Below the pieces are notes generated by a model. That model was not told where the DNA came from and did not search any database. It saw only the letters and a list, made by a program, of their open reading frames with translations. Below are positions 1 through 10,701 of a stretch of DNA of 64,000 nt, in pieces. A program made the translations under genes and the position numbers. Positions within the stretch are counted from its first letter, which is position 1. Each line of letters starts with the position of its first letter. Origin of the DNA: Sva-07 sp942492715 (GTDB lineage: Bacteria; Actinomycetota; Acidimicrobiia; Acidimicrobiales; Ilumatobacteraceae); the NCBI GenBank assembly GCA_942492715.1, contig CALOFW010000026.1, forward strand, positions 113,918 to 177,917. Direction: 5' to 3'.

Positions 1-3000
1 GTTCCCGAGCGCGGTCTTCGCGGCGGTCAGTCTCGGGAACACGGGCGTGATCACGGCGTCATCGCTGTTGCCGGAGTAGGTGCGGCCGCCGGTCGGCAGG
101 CTCTCGAAGCTGCCCAGCGTGGCGGTGTTGGTGATCGCACCGGTGTCGATGGTCGTGCTCGCCGCCAGCTCCGCCACGAACGACACGGTGGTGCTGGCGC
201 CGCCGGCGAGGGGGCCGGGGACGGTCCAGCTGACCGTGTTGCCGGTGAGGGTTCCGCCGCTCACCCAGACGATCCCGGCAGGGAGCACGTCGGAGACCGT
301 CATGTTGTACGCGGTGGCGGCGCCGGCGGTGTTGGTCAGCGTCATCGTGTAGGTGAACTGTTCACCCGGCTGTGGCGTTGCGACGTCGACCGCCTTGGTC
401 AACGTGACCGCCGGCTCGGCGACGGGAACCGTCACTTCGCCCGTGTTGTTGCCCGTGTTCGGGTTGGTGACGGGATCCTTGCTCTCGGCCGTCGTCGGGA
501 AGGCGGTTGCGGCGTTGGTGATCGAGGTCGGCCCGCCGATCGCCGGATCGACGACGGCGGTGATCCTGATGTTCGTCTGTGCGCCCGCGGCGAGCTTCGT
601 CGCCTTGGTGCAGCTGACGAGGCGGGTGACGCTGACGGTGCAGCTCCAGTCGTCGGCCCCGGTGAGACCTGCGGCCGTCACCGGACCGACCACGCCGTTG
701 GGCAACTGGTCGTCGACGCGGATGGTGGGTTGGGAGTCGGAGGGTCCGAGGTTCGTGACGTTCACGGTCCATCCGATCGGCCCCCCCGGGACGACCGGGG
801 TGCTGGTCGCGGTCTTCGTGACGGCGAGGTCGGCGACGCCTGCGAACGTGAGGTCGGCAATCGCGGTGTTGTTGTTCGGGTTGGTGTCCTGCGCGGTCGT
901 CGACACGACGGCGGTGTTGCGCACCGTGCCGTTGACGCTCGGTGCCGTGTCGACGACGACATCGACGGTCACGATGTTGAGGGGCGACGGGGTGAACGCC
1001 AGCCTGCCGGCGAGATCGCAGCGGAAACCCGGAACGGGATCGGGCGCCGTGGACGCGGCGCACGTCCAGTTGCCGGCCACGTTGGAGAACGAGCGGTAGG
1101 TGAGGCCGGCGGGCAGTGTGTCCTGGATCCGTACGGATGCGTCGCCGGGGCCGTTGTTGGTGACGCTCAGGCGATAGGTGGTCGGCTCGCCGGGGACGTT
1201 GGGGCCGAGGGCGGTCTTGGTGATGCCGAGGTCAGCCCGCTCGACGATGGGGCTGGTGATGTTGGAGGTGTTGTTGCCCGTTGTCGGATCGGTCGTGATC
1301 CCCGGTGTCACCGTGGACCGGTTGGTGAGGTTTCCCGTGAGACCGCTCGGCACCCTGACCACGATCCGGATGTTGGATGTCGCGACGGACGTGACGGCCA
1401 TGTCGGTCGGACGGGTACAGGTGACGACGCCACCCGTCGCCGACCCGTCGTGGGTGCAACTGAACGTCGGCGAGCCCGCGGTGTCGGTCGCACTGACGAA
1501 CGACACCGTCGGCGGGAGCGTGTCGTTCACCGCGATCGGCTGCGCCGTGGTGGCTCGCGAGACCGACGGGCCGAGGTTGGTGATCGCCAGGTTGTAGGTG
1601 CTGTCGGTCCCGGCGATCAGACCCGGCGGACTGACGAGCGTCTTGACGATGCGCAAGTTGGCTCGGGTGATGATCGTCGCCGGGTCGGTGTCGGTGTTGT
1701 TGGCGAGATCGGTCGGCGCTTCGTATGTTCGTGGACTGGCCACCGAGGCGGTGTTGGAGATCAGCGTTCCGTCGGGCGTGTCCGCCGGAATCCGCACCGT
1801 GAACGTGATCGGCGGGAAACGACGCGCCCGAAGCCAGCGTGTCGGTTGCGACGGTGCGCCGACAGGTGACGGTGCCCGTTGTCGGCGGCGACGCGGGCCC
1901 GGTCGCCGGGGTGCAGGTCCACCCGGTCCCCGAGGCCGATGCGTAGGTCACGCCGGCAGGCAGCGTCGGGATGGTGTCGGTGACCGTGAACGGTTTGGTG
2001 GCCGAGCCCACCGCGGCGTCCGGGCCGAGATTGCGCACGACGATCGACCACGAGAAGTTGGACCCGGCGATCGGCGAGCCGGTGTGGCTCTTGTCGATGG
2101 CCAGATCGACACGATCGATCCGGGTCGAGGCGGTGCTCGTCGACGCGTAGGGACCCGAGAGGTTCCCGGCGTACCCGCCGCCGTCCGCGGCGGTCGCCGT
2201 GGCCGAGTTGACATGGGGGGTCGCTGCGCCGACGCCCGGTGTGTTGACGACGTTCGGGCCGGGCACGGAGAGATACGTGAGCGACACGGTCTGTCCGGGT
2301 GCCAGGTCGACGAGACCCGGCCAACACAGGTCGGCGCCGACGCAGCCGGACCCTGTGGTCGGTTCGATCTGTTGGGTGCCCGCGGTCGGCAACGTCACCT
2401 CAGCCGAGTTGGCCACGTACGTCCAGTTCGGCGGGAGCGTGTCCGTGATCTGCGTGGCGACGGCGCGTCCGGTACCGGTGTTCTGCACCGACACCGTCCA
2501 CCGGTACTGGTCGCCGATGTAGGTGGGCTCGCCGGATGCGGTCTTGGTGGTCGTGAGCACCGGGAAGTCGGGCGTCACGTTCTGGCTGTCCTGCGGGCCG
2601 TCGTAGACACGGCGGTTCGCGTCGGGTTCCGAGGTCGGCAGTCCGTCGTAGCGGGTGACGTCGGCGGTGTTGGTGAGCACCTGGCCGGTCGTCAGCGAGG
2701 TGCTCGGGGCGAGCGTTGCGCTGTAGGTGAGATCGAGTTGGGTGGGGCCGGTACAGGTGCCCTGGCCGGCACCGCCGCCGGCGCTCGCCGCCCACACGCC
2801 GCACAGCGGCCCTTGGAGGTCGGAGGCGTCCCAGGTGATCGTGCGGGCTGTCGCGTCGTACACGCCGCCATCGGAGATCGAGCTCGTGACGACCTCGACC
2901 CCGGCCGGAACCGTGTCGACGAGCGTGCCGTTGTAGGCGGCGCTGACCAGATAGAAGGGGTCATCGGGGTCGGATGCGTTCGCCGGGGCGGTCGGCCCGT

Positions 3001-6000
3001 TGCGCAACGTCACGGTGTAGAGGAACGGTGGGTCGCCGGGTTCGGGCGATGCGTCGCTGACCGTCTTGTCGATCGTGACCGAGGGTTCGATCACCGTGAC
3101 CGACGCCGAGCCCTCGAGGCCGGCGTTGGTCCACGTACCGTCGGGGCGGACGTTCGGGTCCTCGGGCTTGTCGGTCGAATCCCACACCGCCTGGGCCCGG
3201 TTGACCACGGTGCTGCCCGCGACCGAGCCTGCGATGTCCTTCAGGCGCGCCGTGTACACGAGCGTCACGACCCGGGTGTAGGGCCTCGCGGTCACGTCGC
3301 CCACGTAGAGGGCGGCCAGCGAGCCACCATCGGCGGTGCTCACCGGCGGGAGCCATCGCGACGTGAGCGCGCACGAATTGGGCGCCACCGCCGCGCAGTC
3401 GGCCGACACGAACTGGATCGTGTCGATGTCGATGCCGGGGGGCAGGGCGTCGCGGATCGCCCCTTGGTAGAAGTTGGTGTCCTGCGGTACCACGACGCCG
3501 ACGGTGTAGGTGACCTGTTCGCCGATCGTGGCACGTTCCGGCGTCACCGACTTGACGGTGCCGGCGCCGGGAACGGTGACCTGGCTGGAATTCCTTGTCG
3601 TGATGACGCGTTCGTTGGTCGGGTCGTTCGTCCCGTCGTCCAACGTGCTGCCGGTGAGTTCGGCGTCGTTGCGGTACACGTCGCCGCCGACAGCCGTGGG
3701 CTCGACGGTGGCGGAGTACTCGCGGGTGACCGGGGTCGCCGGCTCCACCGTGCCGATGTCGTAGGAGATCAGCGTCGTCCCCGCTGGGCAGCCGTTCGTG
3801 CCGTCGCCGGGGACGGGCCCCGTCGTCGGGGCGTCGTCGCCCGGTTGTCCCGGCGTGAACGCGAGCCCCGCCGGGATGCAGTCGACGATCACGCCGTCGT
3901 GGAGCGGGGGGCGCGCGCCACCGTTGTTGGCCCTGAGCGTGAACTGCACCACCGTTCCGGCCACGACGACACCGGCCGGCGCGTCGTTGGTCTTGACGAG
4001 ACTGGGGTTGGGTTGGCGGACCGCGATGTCGTACGACGCCGGTGTCGCGTCGACGATCTGACCGCCGAGTGCGGTGCGCGATCGGAACGACGCCGTGTTG
4101 GTGACCGGGTTGGGCTGACCGGTGACCGTTGGCTTCACCCGGGTCGTCGCGACCACCTCGAAGCGCTGGTCGGTGGCGGTCGCGTTCGTGTACGTCGCCG
4201 GGAACGTGAGGGTGCCGTCGGCCGACAGGCCGAACAGGAGTGGCAGCGCCTCGAAGATCGCCGATCCCGCGTCGGGATAGAAGCGCCCGAAGGCGTCGGG
4301 AGCGATCAGCTCGACCTGGTTGGGCAACGCATCGGAGAGGATCCCCTCGAACACCGTGGTCTGTGCCGGGATGGTGACGCCGTAGGTGTAGGTCACCGTC
4401 TCTCCGGGCACGGCCTGCACAGGGGCGTCGTTGTTGGTCTCGACGATTCCGGTGACGCCGGCCTTCGCCACGATCGGGCCGGGCGTGATCACCCAGGAGG
4501 GATCGCGTGCGTCGGGCGCGTTCGACACCCCGTTCAGCGACGGGTCGATGTTGTTCGACGGCACGTAGCCGGGTGAGACGACACCCTGCAGGTTGGTGAA
4601 CCCGCCGTAGGTCCGCACGCCGGCGTTGTTGTCGAAGCGCGTCGACACGCTCGTCGGCGTCGGCACCGTCATCGTGTAGAAGAGCGACCGCACGCCGAGC
4701 CACGACGGATCGCCGACGCTCGATGCCGTGTAGTCGGCGGGATACAGCGCGTACGGATCGGAACCGTCGAACGCCCACCGGATCACGCTCTGATCGGTGA
4801 ATCCGTTCGTGTAGTCGCTGTCGCCCGAGGTGTCTCCGGGATCGAGGCACTCGCCGACCGTCGAATCGGGCCCGAAGTTGGTGATCGAGGTGATCGCCGT
4901 GCAGTCGACCTGAGCCGGGAGGACGTCGAGTACTTCGAGTTCGCGCGCCGAGTAGTTGGTGAAGTCCTCGGCGACGCCCAGGTTCTCGAGGTCGATGCGG
5001 AACGTCACGGCCGAGCCCTGACGTACCTGCACGCCGTCGACGTTCGATTGCACACCGTTGGGACCCGACGGAGGCGTGTCGACCGACTCGACTCCCTTGA
5101 CGACCCCGACGGGTGGTGGCGGCACGATGCCGAAGTTGGCGGCATCGCGGTACGACTGCGCCTGGCCGAACGAGTTCTCGGTGCGCATCTTCATCAAGTT
5201 GCCGGCGATGACGGCGTCGTCGGCGACGGGCACCTCGACGACCTGCACCGCGAACACCACCTCGAACGTGCCACCGAGGTTCACGTAGCGTCCGGTTGGG
5301 TCCGGTGTCCCGATCTGGAACTCGATCGGTCCGTCGACCAGGTCCGGCGCCGCGGGGACGCCGGTCACCGTGAACGCCGTGCTGTTCGCAGCCGTGGCGC
5401 GAGCGCTGCCGTTCACGTACTGGGTTCCGAGTGGGATGAAGTCGGTGACCAGCGTGTTCCGCGTTTCCACCGACCTGTCGAAATCGACACGGAGCCGGAA
5501 GCAGACCTGGTCGCCGAGGCGGAACCCCAACGTCTCGACGTCACCGGGAACCGGGGTGGCGTCACCCGAGATGTACTGGTCGGCCGAGGCCCCGGGCTCA
5601 CCGGTGTTGAGGTCGGGGCACCGGTCGACGACGGGAGTACCGACGTCGAGCCGTGGCGTCACGTTGCGCGGCAGGATGTCCTTGGACAGGCGGAGCGTCC
5701 TCGTCTCGAGTGTCGCCGACGATCCGTCCTGGACACCCGGGAGCGGATCACCGACTGCGGCACCGAAGGCTGGCTCTCGAATCGCTGCGATCCCGGTCGT
5801 CGTGCCCACGGCGCTGACCGTGTTGGTGAACGAGTCACCGCTGACGGTCGGGCGGCCGTCGAGGCTGCCACCCTCGTAGTTGCCACGCATGAAGGCCCGA
5901 TACACCGCATCGAACGAGCCGTTGGCAGGCAGGGCGCCCACCGGGATCGGCTCGAAGACGGTCGTGTACCCGCCGGTGCCGGTCGTGATCAGCGTCACCG

Positions 6001-7480
6001 ACTCGAACGGCGGGTTCGGGGTGTTGGCCGCGCTGGGGCCGCACTGCGACTCGGTCGGCGGCGTCGAATATGCGACGTTGCCGAGCGGACACAGCCCGTT
6101 CGGGACGATGTCGGTGAGGACCACGCCCGAGGCACTCATGTACTCGCTCGTGTCGACGTACACGTGGAACGTCGCCTCGGCGCCGGAGCTGAAGTCGCCG
6201 GTGGCGGTGTCGACCGTCTTGCGGATGCGGAGATCCTCGACCGTGCGAGTGAGCCGGGCGTCGTCGGCGACCGTGGCGTTCGGGACTCCGGGCTCGAGCA
6301 GGCCGGCGTCGTCGAAGGTTCCGACGGCCCGGGCGATGTTCGTCACCGCACGCTCGGACCCGGCGAGCTCGCGCGTCGACGGGCCGGTGTTGTTGTCGAG
6401 GTTCGAACCCTGCTGTCGCGATTGCGGTGTCGGTACCGTCCCGGTGAACGGCCGGTTCTCGAAGAGGGGGATGCCGGCCGCGTAGGTGATGACGTACGGC
6501 ACGTTCACCCCCGCCGTCAGCGTGGGCAGCGTCCAGGTCACCTTCGTGTAGACGCCTGCGGGGTAGGTGGTCGCCCCGTCCGCCGGCGGGTCCTCCACCG
6601 TCTCGACCGAATCGGGCAGCAGGCAGTTCGCACCGCCGTTGCCGTTGGTCAGGCGGCCCGAGTTGAGGTACTCCTCGGTCCCCGGGGCGCTGTTGTCGAC
6701 CGTGCCGCAGCCCAAGAACTCGAGCGCGGCAGGGATGTAGTCGGTGACGGTGATCCCGCTGACCGGGGCGAGGTCGGTCACGTCGACCGTGAGCGTGTAC
6801 GTGGTGGTCTGGTCGTGCACGCCGCGCAGGAGCTCGCCCTCGGGACTGGGCTCGGACTTGTCGATCTGCAGGGCGGTGAGCGTCGTGACGGCAGCGTCCG
6901 ATGGATCGCTGACGACCGTTGGCTGAGCGATCGGCTCTCCACTGGTGGAGAAGGTCGGGAGTCGCCGCGGGTCGGTGCCGGCATACGACTCGCCGACGTT
7001 CGAGATCTGCGCGCCGATGACATGCACGTCGTTGCGCGCCGGGTCGCCGGTCGAGTTCACGTTCACCGCGAAGGTGATCGAGAAGTCGTCGTCGGCCTGC
7101 AGATCGGACACGTTCGACCAGATCAGCGTCTGCTGCGGAATCGTCGCACCCAGCGCCGCGCCCGGGTTGGTGTCGGGCACCTGGTTGGTGACGATCTGGG
7201 GCTCGCCGGCTTCGGCGGGCGACGTCGGGCCGGCGTAGGTGACGCCGAGCGGGAGCACGTCTCGGAACGTCAGGTTGTACAAGGGGTCCGACGATGCGCC
7301 AGGGTTGGATGCGGTCAGGGTGTAGGTGAGCGGGTCACCGGCGAGCAACTCGCCGGGCGCCGACTTGCCCGTCTGGAGGTTCGCAGCAGCCTGTGCCGGC
7401 GATGGCTGGACCTGCGGTACGACGACCAGCACGGAACATGCGATTGCGCCGACGATCGCGAGCAGTCGATGGGACTTCAT
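1..7480 (-). CDS. Giant secreted DUF11-repeat surface protein (partial, frameshifted)
   Basis: A secreted or surface-exposed protein made of at least fifteen DUF11-type Ig-like repeats. It continues past the left edge, so about 2,490 residues are visible. It opens with a signal peptide (MKSHR, a hydrophobic core, processing near PAQA). Each repeat opens with a strand such as LRIRKTVD, VTIDKTVSD or ADLGITKTA and carries 'VTNLGP' and 'NTA' motifs. The first frame stops at 1232, but repeat homology is lost at a GGG run at 1814-1816. Reading on in the neighbouring frame gives ITFTVRIPADTPDG, then SNTASV, and four more complete repeats without a stop down to base 1. One extra base there, from sequencing or mutation, would explain this. 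The role is inferred as adhesive or structural; DUF11 proteins have no known enzymatic activity. It lies downstream of uvrC on the same strand, 158 bases away. Confidence 0.85.
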
Positions 7481-7638
7481 GCCGACGGTCCGTCCTCACA
7501 ACCACCTACGACATTGCGGTCCACGAAACACATCCAACTGTCATCGGCCCGCTGGTGGAGGACCTTTAACACGAGCTTGAACAAAGCGAGCCCGACAGCT
7601 CCGAGCACGGCCGGATCAACGCGGTGGGTGGTCTCGAG

Positions 7639-9522
7639 TCACTCGGTGTGGAACTTCGCGTACACCGCCTCGGCCACCGCATCGGGGAGGAAGCTGAGTG
7701 ACCGCAGCTCGTCGAGGTCGGCACGCTTCACTGCGTTGACCCCACCGAGCGCCTTCACCAACTTCTTCTGGCGCACCTCACCCAACCCGGGGATGCCGTC
7801 GAGCGCACTGGTGGTCATCCGCTTGCTGCGGCGCTCCCGGTGGAACGTGTTGGCGAACCGGTGCGCCTCGTCGCGGATGCGCTGCAACATGAACAGCGCT
7901 TCGCTCCCTCGCGGAATCTCGACCGGTTCGCTGCGTCCCGGGACGAACACCTCCTCGAACCGTTTCGCCAACCCGGCGACCGGGATCTCGTCGGTGAGGT
8001 CGAGTTCGTCGATCACGCGCTTGGCGGCGCTGAGCTGGCCCTTGCCACCGTCGACCAGCAACAGCTGCGGCGGATACGCGAACTTGCCGGGCTTGTCGCC
8101 ACGCTCGTTCACCGGCCGGTCGCGTTCGTCGAGGTACGCCTGCAGCCGGCGCCGAACCACCTCGGCCATGGCGGCGTAGTCGTCGCTGGCGCTCACCCCG
8201 TCGCCGCCGACCGTGTTGACCTTGAAACGCCGGTACTCACGCTTGTTCGGCAAGCCGTCCTCGAGCACGACCATCGACCCGACGTAGTCGCTGCCCTGCA
8301 GGTGGGCCATGTCGTAGCACTCGATGCGAAGTGGGGCCTCGGGAAGCCCGAGGTGGTCCTGCAGTTCGGTGAGCGCCCGACTGCGCGAGTTGTGGTCGCT
8401 CGCCCGCTTCATCCGATGGCGGGTGAACTCCCCCTCGGCGTTGCGGGTGACCGTTTCGAGCAACGAGCGCTTGTCGCCGCGCTGGGGAACCCTGACCTGC
8501 ACCCGTGAGCCGCGTCCCATCGAGAGCCACTCCTCGTAGGTGGCGAGCTCCTCGGCCTCGTACGGCACCAACACCTGCTTGGGGACACCGAGGATCGGGT
8601 CGTCGCCGTACATCGACTCGAGGATGCGATCGATCAACCGGCCGGGTGTCAGCTCCTCCACCTTGTCGAGGATGAAGCCCTTGCGCCCGACGACACGGCC
8701 CTTGCGGACGTAGAAAACCTGCACGGCGGCTTCGAGTTCGTCCTCGGCGATACCGATCACATCGAGGTCCTCGCTGCGCTCGGCGACCATCTGCTGCTTC
8801 TCGATCGCCTTGCGCACCGCCAGCAGACGGTCGCGGAGACGGGCCGCCCGTTCGAACTCGAGATCGGTCGCCGCCGTCTGCATGTCGGCTTCGAGCCGGT
8901 CGACGATCTCGTCGGTGTCGCCATCGAGGAACTCGCACAGATCGGTGACGAGCTGTCGGTACGGCATCTCCTCGATCTCACCGACGCACGGGCCGGCGCA
9001 CTTCTCGATGTGGAACAGCAGGCACGGCCGGCCCAGCCGCTCGTGCTGATTGAACTTGGCCTGGCTGCACGTTCGGATCGGGAACGACCTCAACAAGAGG
9101 TCGAGGGTGTCGCGGATCGCGTAGGCGTGTGCGTACGGGCCGAAGTACCGGGTGCCCTTGCGCTTGCGGCCCCGCATCACGAGCGCCCGCGGCCACTGCT
9201 CGTCGATCGTCACGGCGAGGAACGGGTAGCTCTTGTCGTCGCGCAGGCGCACGTTGAAGCGCGGATCGTGCTGTTTGATCAGCGAATACTCGAGCATCAA
9301 CGCCTCGACCTCGTTGCGCACGATCGTCCACTCGACCGACTCGGCGGTCTCCACCATCTGTGCGGTGCGCGGATGCAGGTTGACCGGCGATTGGAAGTAG
9401 TTCGAGAGGCGTTGGCGGAGGTTCGAGGCCTTGCCGACGTAGATCACGCGGCCGTGGGCGTCCTTGAACTGGTACGACCCCGGTGCCTCCGGGATCGTGC
9501 CGGCCGGCGGACGTTTCACCAT
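7639..9522 (-). CDS. uvrC: UvrC, excinuclease ABC subunit C
   Basis: The dual-incision nuclease of nucleotide excision repair, acting with UvrB on damaged DNA. The 627-residue protein has the full family layout: GIY-YIG nuclease near residues 13-90 (YVGKASNLRQRL), a UvrB-binding UVR helix pair near 213-245 (LEFERAARLRDRLL), an RNase H-like endonuclease domain with ECYDMAH near 401, and C-terminal helix-hairpin-helix motifs (LDGIPGLGEVRQKKL). A longer frame reaches 9618, but ATG at 9522 is preceded by AGGAAG at normal spacing and starts exactly at the family's conserved N-terminus. It is transcribed divergently from the rhomboid-like gene at 9578, with only 55 bases between them. Confidence 0.97.
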   Translation of the reverse strand: MVKRPPAGTIPEAPGSYQFKDAHGRVIYVGKASNLRQRLSNYFQSPVNLHPRTAQMVETAESVEWTIVRNEVEALMLEYSLIKQHDPRFNVRLRDDKSYPFLAVTIDEQWPRALVMRGRKRKGTRYFGPYAHAYAIRDTLDLLLRSFPIRTCSQAKFNQHERLGRPCLLFHIEKCAGPCVGEIEEMPYRQLVTDLCEFLDGDTDEIVDRLEADMQTAATDLEFERAARLRDRLLAVRKAIEKQQMVAERSEDLDVIGIAEDELEAAVQVFYVRKGRVVGRKGFILDKVEELTPGRLIDRILESMYGDDPILGVPKQVLVPYEAEELATYEEWLSMGRGSRVQVRVPQRGDKRSLLETVTRNAEGEFTRHRMKRASDHNSRSRALTELQDHLGLPEAPLRIECYDMAHLQGSDYVGSMVVLEDGLPNKREYRRFKVNTVGGDGVSASDDYAAMAEVVRRRLQAYLDERDRPVNERGDKPGKFAYPPQLLLVDGGKGQLSAAKRVIDELDLTDEIPVAGLAKRFEEVFVPGRSEPVEIPRGSEALFMLQRIRDEAHRFANTFHRERRSKRMTTSALDGIPGLGEVRQKKLVKALGGVNAVKRADLDELRSLSFLPDAVAEAVYAKFHTE

Positions 9523-9563
9523 CTCGCTTCCTGCATGACGCCCCAAGCATACGGAGGGCCGGA

Positions 9564-9569
9564 TACCGT
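9564..9569 (+). promoter_or_regulatory. Putative leaderless -10 box (TACCGT) for rhomboid-like gene
   Basis: TACCGT lies 8 bases before ATG 9578. It fits the recurrent TANNNT-N6-8-start pattern of this window; no Shine-Dalgarno sequence is present. Confidence 0.45.
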
Positions 9570-9577
9570 GATGTCCG

Positions 9578-10480
9578 ATGTCCGACCAGTTCGCAGCCAT
9601 CTTCCGCCGTCGACCCAACGACGGCTGGTTCCGCGCTGGCCGCTACGACGTCACCACCACCGACATCGTGTGCGCGCTCAGCCTCGGCACGATGTTCGTG
9701 TACGGGTTGAGCGTCGACTACTTCGTGAAGCTGGGCTTCGTCCCGGCGCTCGTGCGCGACTTCGAGTTCTGGCGCCTGTTCACCTGGCCGATCGCCACCG
9801 AACCCGCCATCTGGCCGCTGCTCGGCGTGGTGTTCTTCTGGCTCTTCGGCCAGCAGCTCGAGGCGTTGTTCGGACGCGGCAAGTTCCTCGCCTGGGTGTT
9901 GGCGATGACGTTCGCGCCCGCGCTGATCCTCACCTTCCTCGGGCCGTTGTCGAACAGCATCGACTTCATGGTGCAGTACGGGCTCAGCAACCTGTTCCTG
10001 GGCGGCATCTGGGTGTATGCCGCCACCTACCCCGGCGTGAAGTGGTTCGAGGTGATCCCGCTGTGGGCGCTCGCGGCAGTGTTCACGGTCCTCAACCTGC
10101 TCCAGTTCACCGGCACCGACCAGACCGGCCAGACGATCTTCCTGCTCGTGTCGGTCGGCGTTGCGCTGGTCGCTGGTCGCTCGCTGGGTCTCGCCACCGG
10201 CTGGCCGATCCCGCACCTCCCGCTCGACGGCTCCGTGCAGCGCAAGCCGAAGAAGAGCAAGCCGAAGAAGCAGGCCAAGGGTTCGTCCGGCCCGCGGGTG
10301 GTCGAGGGACCGTGGAAGAACGCCCCGGCACCGGTGCCGCCGGCGGCTGGTCCGTCGCCCGCCGACCAGGCCGAACTCGACGCGCTGCTCGACAAGATCG
10401 GCGCCAACGGCATGGACTCGTTGACCAACGACGAGAAGAAGCGCCTCAACGACCTCAGCAAACGCCTCCGCAACCGCTGA
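9578..10480 (+). CDS. Rhomboid-like (Derlin-type) membrane protein, probably proteolytically inactive
   Basis: A 300-residue membrane protein with about six transmembrane segments in residues 25-210 and a basic, Pro/Ala-rich cytoplasmic tail ending in a short helical domain (ELDALLDKIGANGMDSL). I recognise this tail from actinobacterial rhomboid-family proteins (DUF6576-like). The segment FEFWRLFTWPI matches the rhomboid 'WR..T' signature. The expected catalytic GxSG is GLSN here (in VQYGLSNLFLGG), and no histidine is seen in the late helix (AGRSLGLATGW). The protein is therefore more likely a pseudoprotease that binds membrane clients, as Derlins do. Its start is leaderless-like and divergent from uvrC. 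A two-copy 44-bp palindrome follows the gene. Confidence 0.75.
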   Translation: MSDQFAAIFRRRPNDGWFRAGRYDVTTTDIVCALSLGTMFVYGLSVDYFVKLGFVPALVRDFEFWRLFTWPIATEPAIWPLLGVVFFWLFGQQLEALFGRGKFLAWVLAMTFAPALILTFLGPLSNSIDFMVQYGLSNLFLGGIWVYAATYPGVKWFEVIPLWALAAVFTVLNLLQFTGTDQTGQTIFLLVSVGVALVAGRSLGLATGWPIPHLPLDGSVQRKPKKSKPKKQAKGSSGPRVVEGPWKNAPAPVPPAAGPSPADQAELDALLDKIGANGMDSLTNDEKKRLNDLSKRLRNR

Positions 10481-10509
10481 CCCGGCCATCCCGCGCCCCC
10501 ACCACCCCG

Positions 10510-10553
10510 AGCGATGAGCCAACCGCCCTGATACCGGCTTTTCGCTCATCGCT
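10510..10553. repeat. 44-bp palindromic repeat, copy R1
   Basis: Imperfect palindrome with arms AGCGATGAGC and GCTCATCGCT. Its centre (CAACCGCCCTGATACCGGC) is shared with R2, which starts 61 bases later. It lies between the rhomboid-like and AbiEi-like genes, both on the plus strand. Confidence 0.9.
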
Positions 10554-10570
10554 GCCCGTTCGGATCCCTG

Positions 10571-10614
10571 GGCGATGAGCCAACCGCCCTGATGCCGGCT
10601 TTTCGCTCATCGCT
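10571..10614. repeat. 44-bp palindromic repeat, copy R2
   Basis: Near-identical to R1 (one centre substitution, GATG for GATA) and the same orientation. The R1-R2 period of 61 bases is the same as that of R3-R4 on the far side of the next gene. Confidence 0.9.
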
Positions 10615-10689
10615 ACGGACGCGCGGAGTGTGCGAGATTCCGCCTCGGTAGCGTTTGCTCGGCCGACTCCCTCCGACGTTTCGATGTCC

Positions 10690-10695
10690 AGGAGG
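10690..10695 (+). promoter_or_regulatory. Ribosome binding site AGGAGG deciding a GTG start
   Basis: A perfect AGGAGG ends 6 bases before GTG 10702. The upstream in-frame ATG at 10684 would place the site inside the coding region. Confidence 0.7.
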
Positions 10696-10701
10696 TTCGA
10701 T

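Noticed and set aside
1598..4576. A plus-strand open frame of about 990 codons at the left end
   Set aside because: Shadow of the DUF11 repeats; low-complexity Arg/Asp/Gly composition.
5048..8179. A plus-strand open frame of over 1,000 codons
   Set aside because: It is the antisense shadow of the DUF11 and uvrC genes; it is Arg/Gly/Val-rich, shows no family motif, and arises from the high third-position GC of the real genes.
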